A DNA stretch of 64,000 nt from Pachyseris speciosa (taxonomy: Eukaryota > Cnidaria > Anthozoa > Scleractinia > Pachyseridae), in assembly GCA_016490735.1 (NCBI GenBank), contig JAEMWC010001112.1, positions 143,501 to 207,500 on the forward strand, read 5' to 3'. The position numbers and the translations under genes are program-made. Under the pieces are notes generated by a model that was not told the origin of the DNA, did no database searches, and saw only the letters and a list, made by a program, of their open reading frames with translations. Shown here one piece after another: positions 63,421 to 64,000 of this stretch (within the stretch, counting starts at the first letter, position 1; every line of letters starts with the position of its first letter).

Positions 63421-63690
63421 CTGGAGGGATAAAGTTTAACATATATGTAGTAAAATGATTATTTTGAAAAACTGACCAGATCCGACTGTAAATTCTAATT
63501 GTTTCTTTGATTAGTAATACGAGTGCAATAGTACGTACGCTATTTAACAATTATCCTGCGAAATCACGCCGAATATCACCTGATACTTTGCCGGCGAGAC
63601 CGTAATCAGGCGATATTGAGCTAACAAGCCAACTGATATTCATCACTCACGGGTATATAGCGATCCAACAAAAATGACCAGCTCCCAGTT

Positions 63691-63840
63691 GGCTTGTTAG
63701 CTCAGTAGGTAGAGCGCTGCACCAGTATCGCAGAGGTCGTAGATTCAAACCCCGTACAAGCCTGAAATATTTTTCAGGCTTTGTTTTCACTACTGCTTAA
63801 GTAGCGTTCATAACTGCTATGATCATTCATATGTTTCAAA
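63691..63840 (+). repeat. tRNA-derived SINE, second copy
   Basis: The head 63691-63762 pairs GGCTTGT with ACAAGCC, has TAGCTCAGTAGG and a degenerate B box (AGATTCAAACC), followed by CCTGAAATATTTTTCAGGC and the same tail type as the copy at 5483. Confidence 0.7.
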
Positions 63841-64000
63841 TTCTATTTTCTCAGCTATAAACTTTAACAGGAACGACGGGAATTTGGTCATATTGTATGC
63901 CAGCTGAGGAATCGGTCTAAAACGTGTGCAGTAGAAAACTGCCACCAGCAGAGGAGATGTCACAGAAAAATACGTAGATCAGCAGCGAAAGGGGTAATAC

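Overview
The window is eukaryotic and most likely from a marine invertebrate, with an anthozoan cnidarian (coral or sea anemone) the best guess. The reasons are small phase-consistent exons with GT..AG introns, numerous MITEs and tRNA-headed SINEs, a Penelope-like retroelement, several LINEs and a Polinton/Maverick DNA virus-like transposon. The taxon is inferred; nothing in the sequence fixes it.

One host gene frames the window on the minus strand. Ankyrin-repeat exons lie at about 45-63.4 kb, followed (3-ward, at lower coordinates) by WGR (9.5-9.7 kb), PARP regulatory (7.2-8.8 kb) and PARP catalytic exons (3.8-6.2 kb). This is the architecture of an ankyrin-WGR-PARP (PME-5/tankyrase-like) protein. 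The copy looks damaged: a frameshift at the W-G-R motif, a frameshift and an in-frame stop in ankyrin exons, and no recognisable exon for the catalytic His segment. The 35-kb gap between the two halves is filled with mobile elements.

From left to right the gap holds a THAP-domain fragment (10.5 kb), a Penelope-like element with RT and GIY-YIG endonuclease (11.3-13.9 kb), and a CR1-like LINE on the minus strand. That LINE is split by a complete 20,811-bp Polinton (17570-38380). A second degraded LINE follows (38.9-41.3 kb), then satellites and MITEs. A full-length but dead L1/Tx1-type LINE with a 14-bp target-site duplication lies at 49495-55782.

The Polinton is the centrepiece. It has about 81-bp near-identical outer TIRs starting AG and ending CT, a perfect 6-bp TSD (TCCGAT), and a nearly full virus-like gene set. 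That set is protein-primed PolB, integrase with chromodomain, adenain-type protease fused to a pVI-like N-terminus, double-jelly-roll major capsid, penton-like capsid, packaging ATPase, PLA2 domain, basic AT-hook core-like protein, collagen-like and lectin-like fibres, an HNH endonuclease and a possible VLTF3-like late factor. Seven structural/packaging genes have TCTA exactly 12 nt upstream of their ATG; polB and the HNH gene do not. This resembles a viral late promoter.

The Polinton is itself a target. An inverted pair of tRNA-derived SINEs (827 bp) separates the integrase from its chromodomain. A tetrameric array of about 256-bp units, each with a canonical type I hammerhead ribozyme (a metazoan retrozyme), interrupts the coiled-coil gene with a 14-bp TSD. 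The nesting order is host intron, LINE, Polinton, then SINE and retrozyme.
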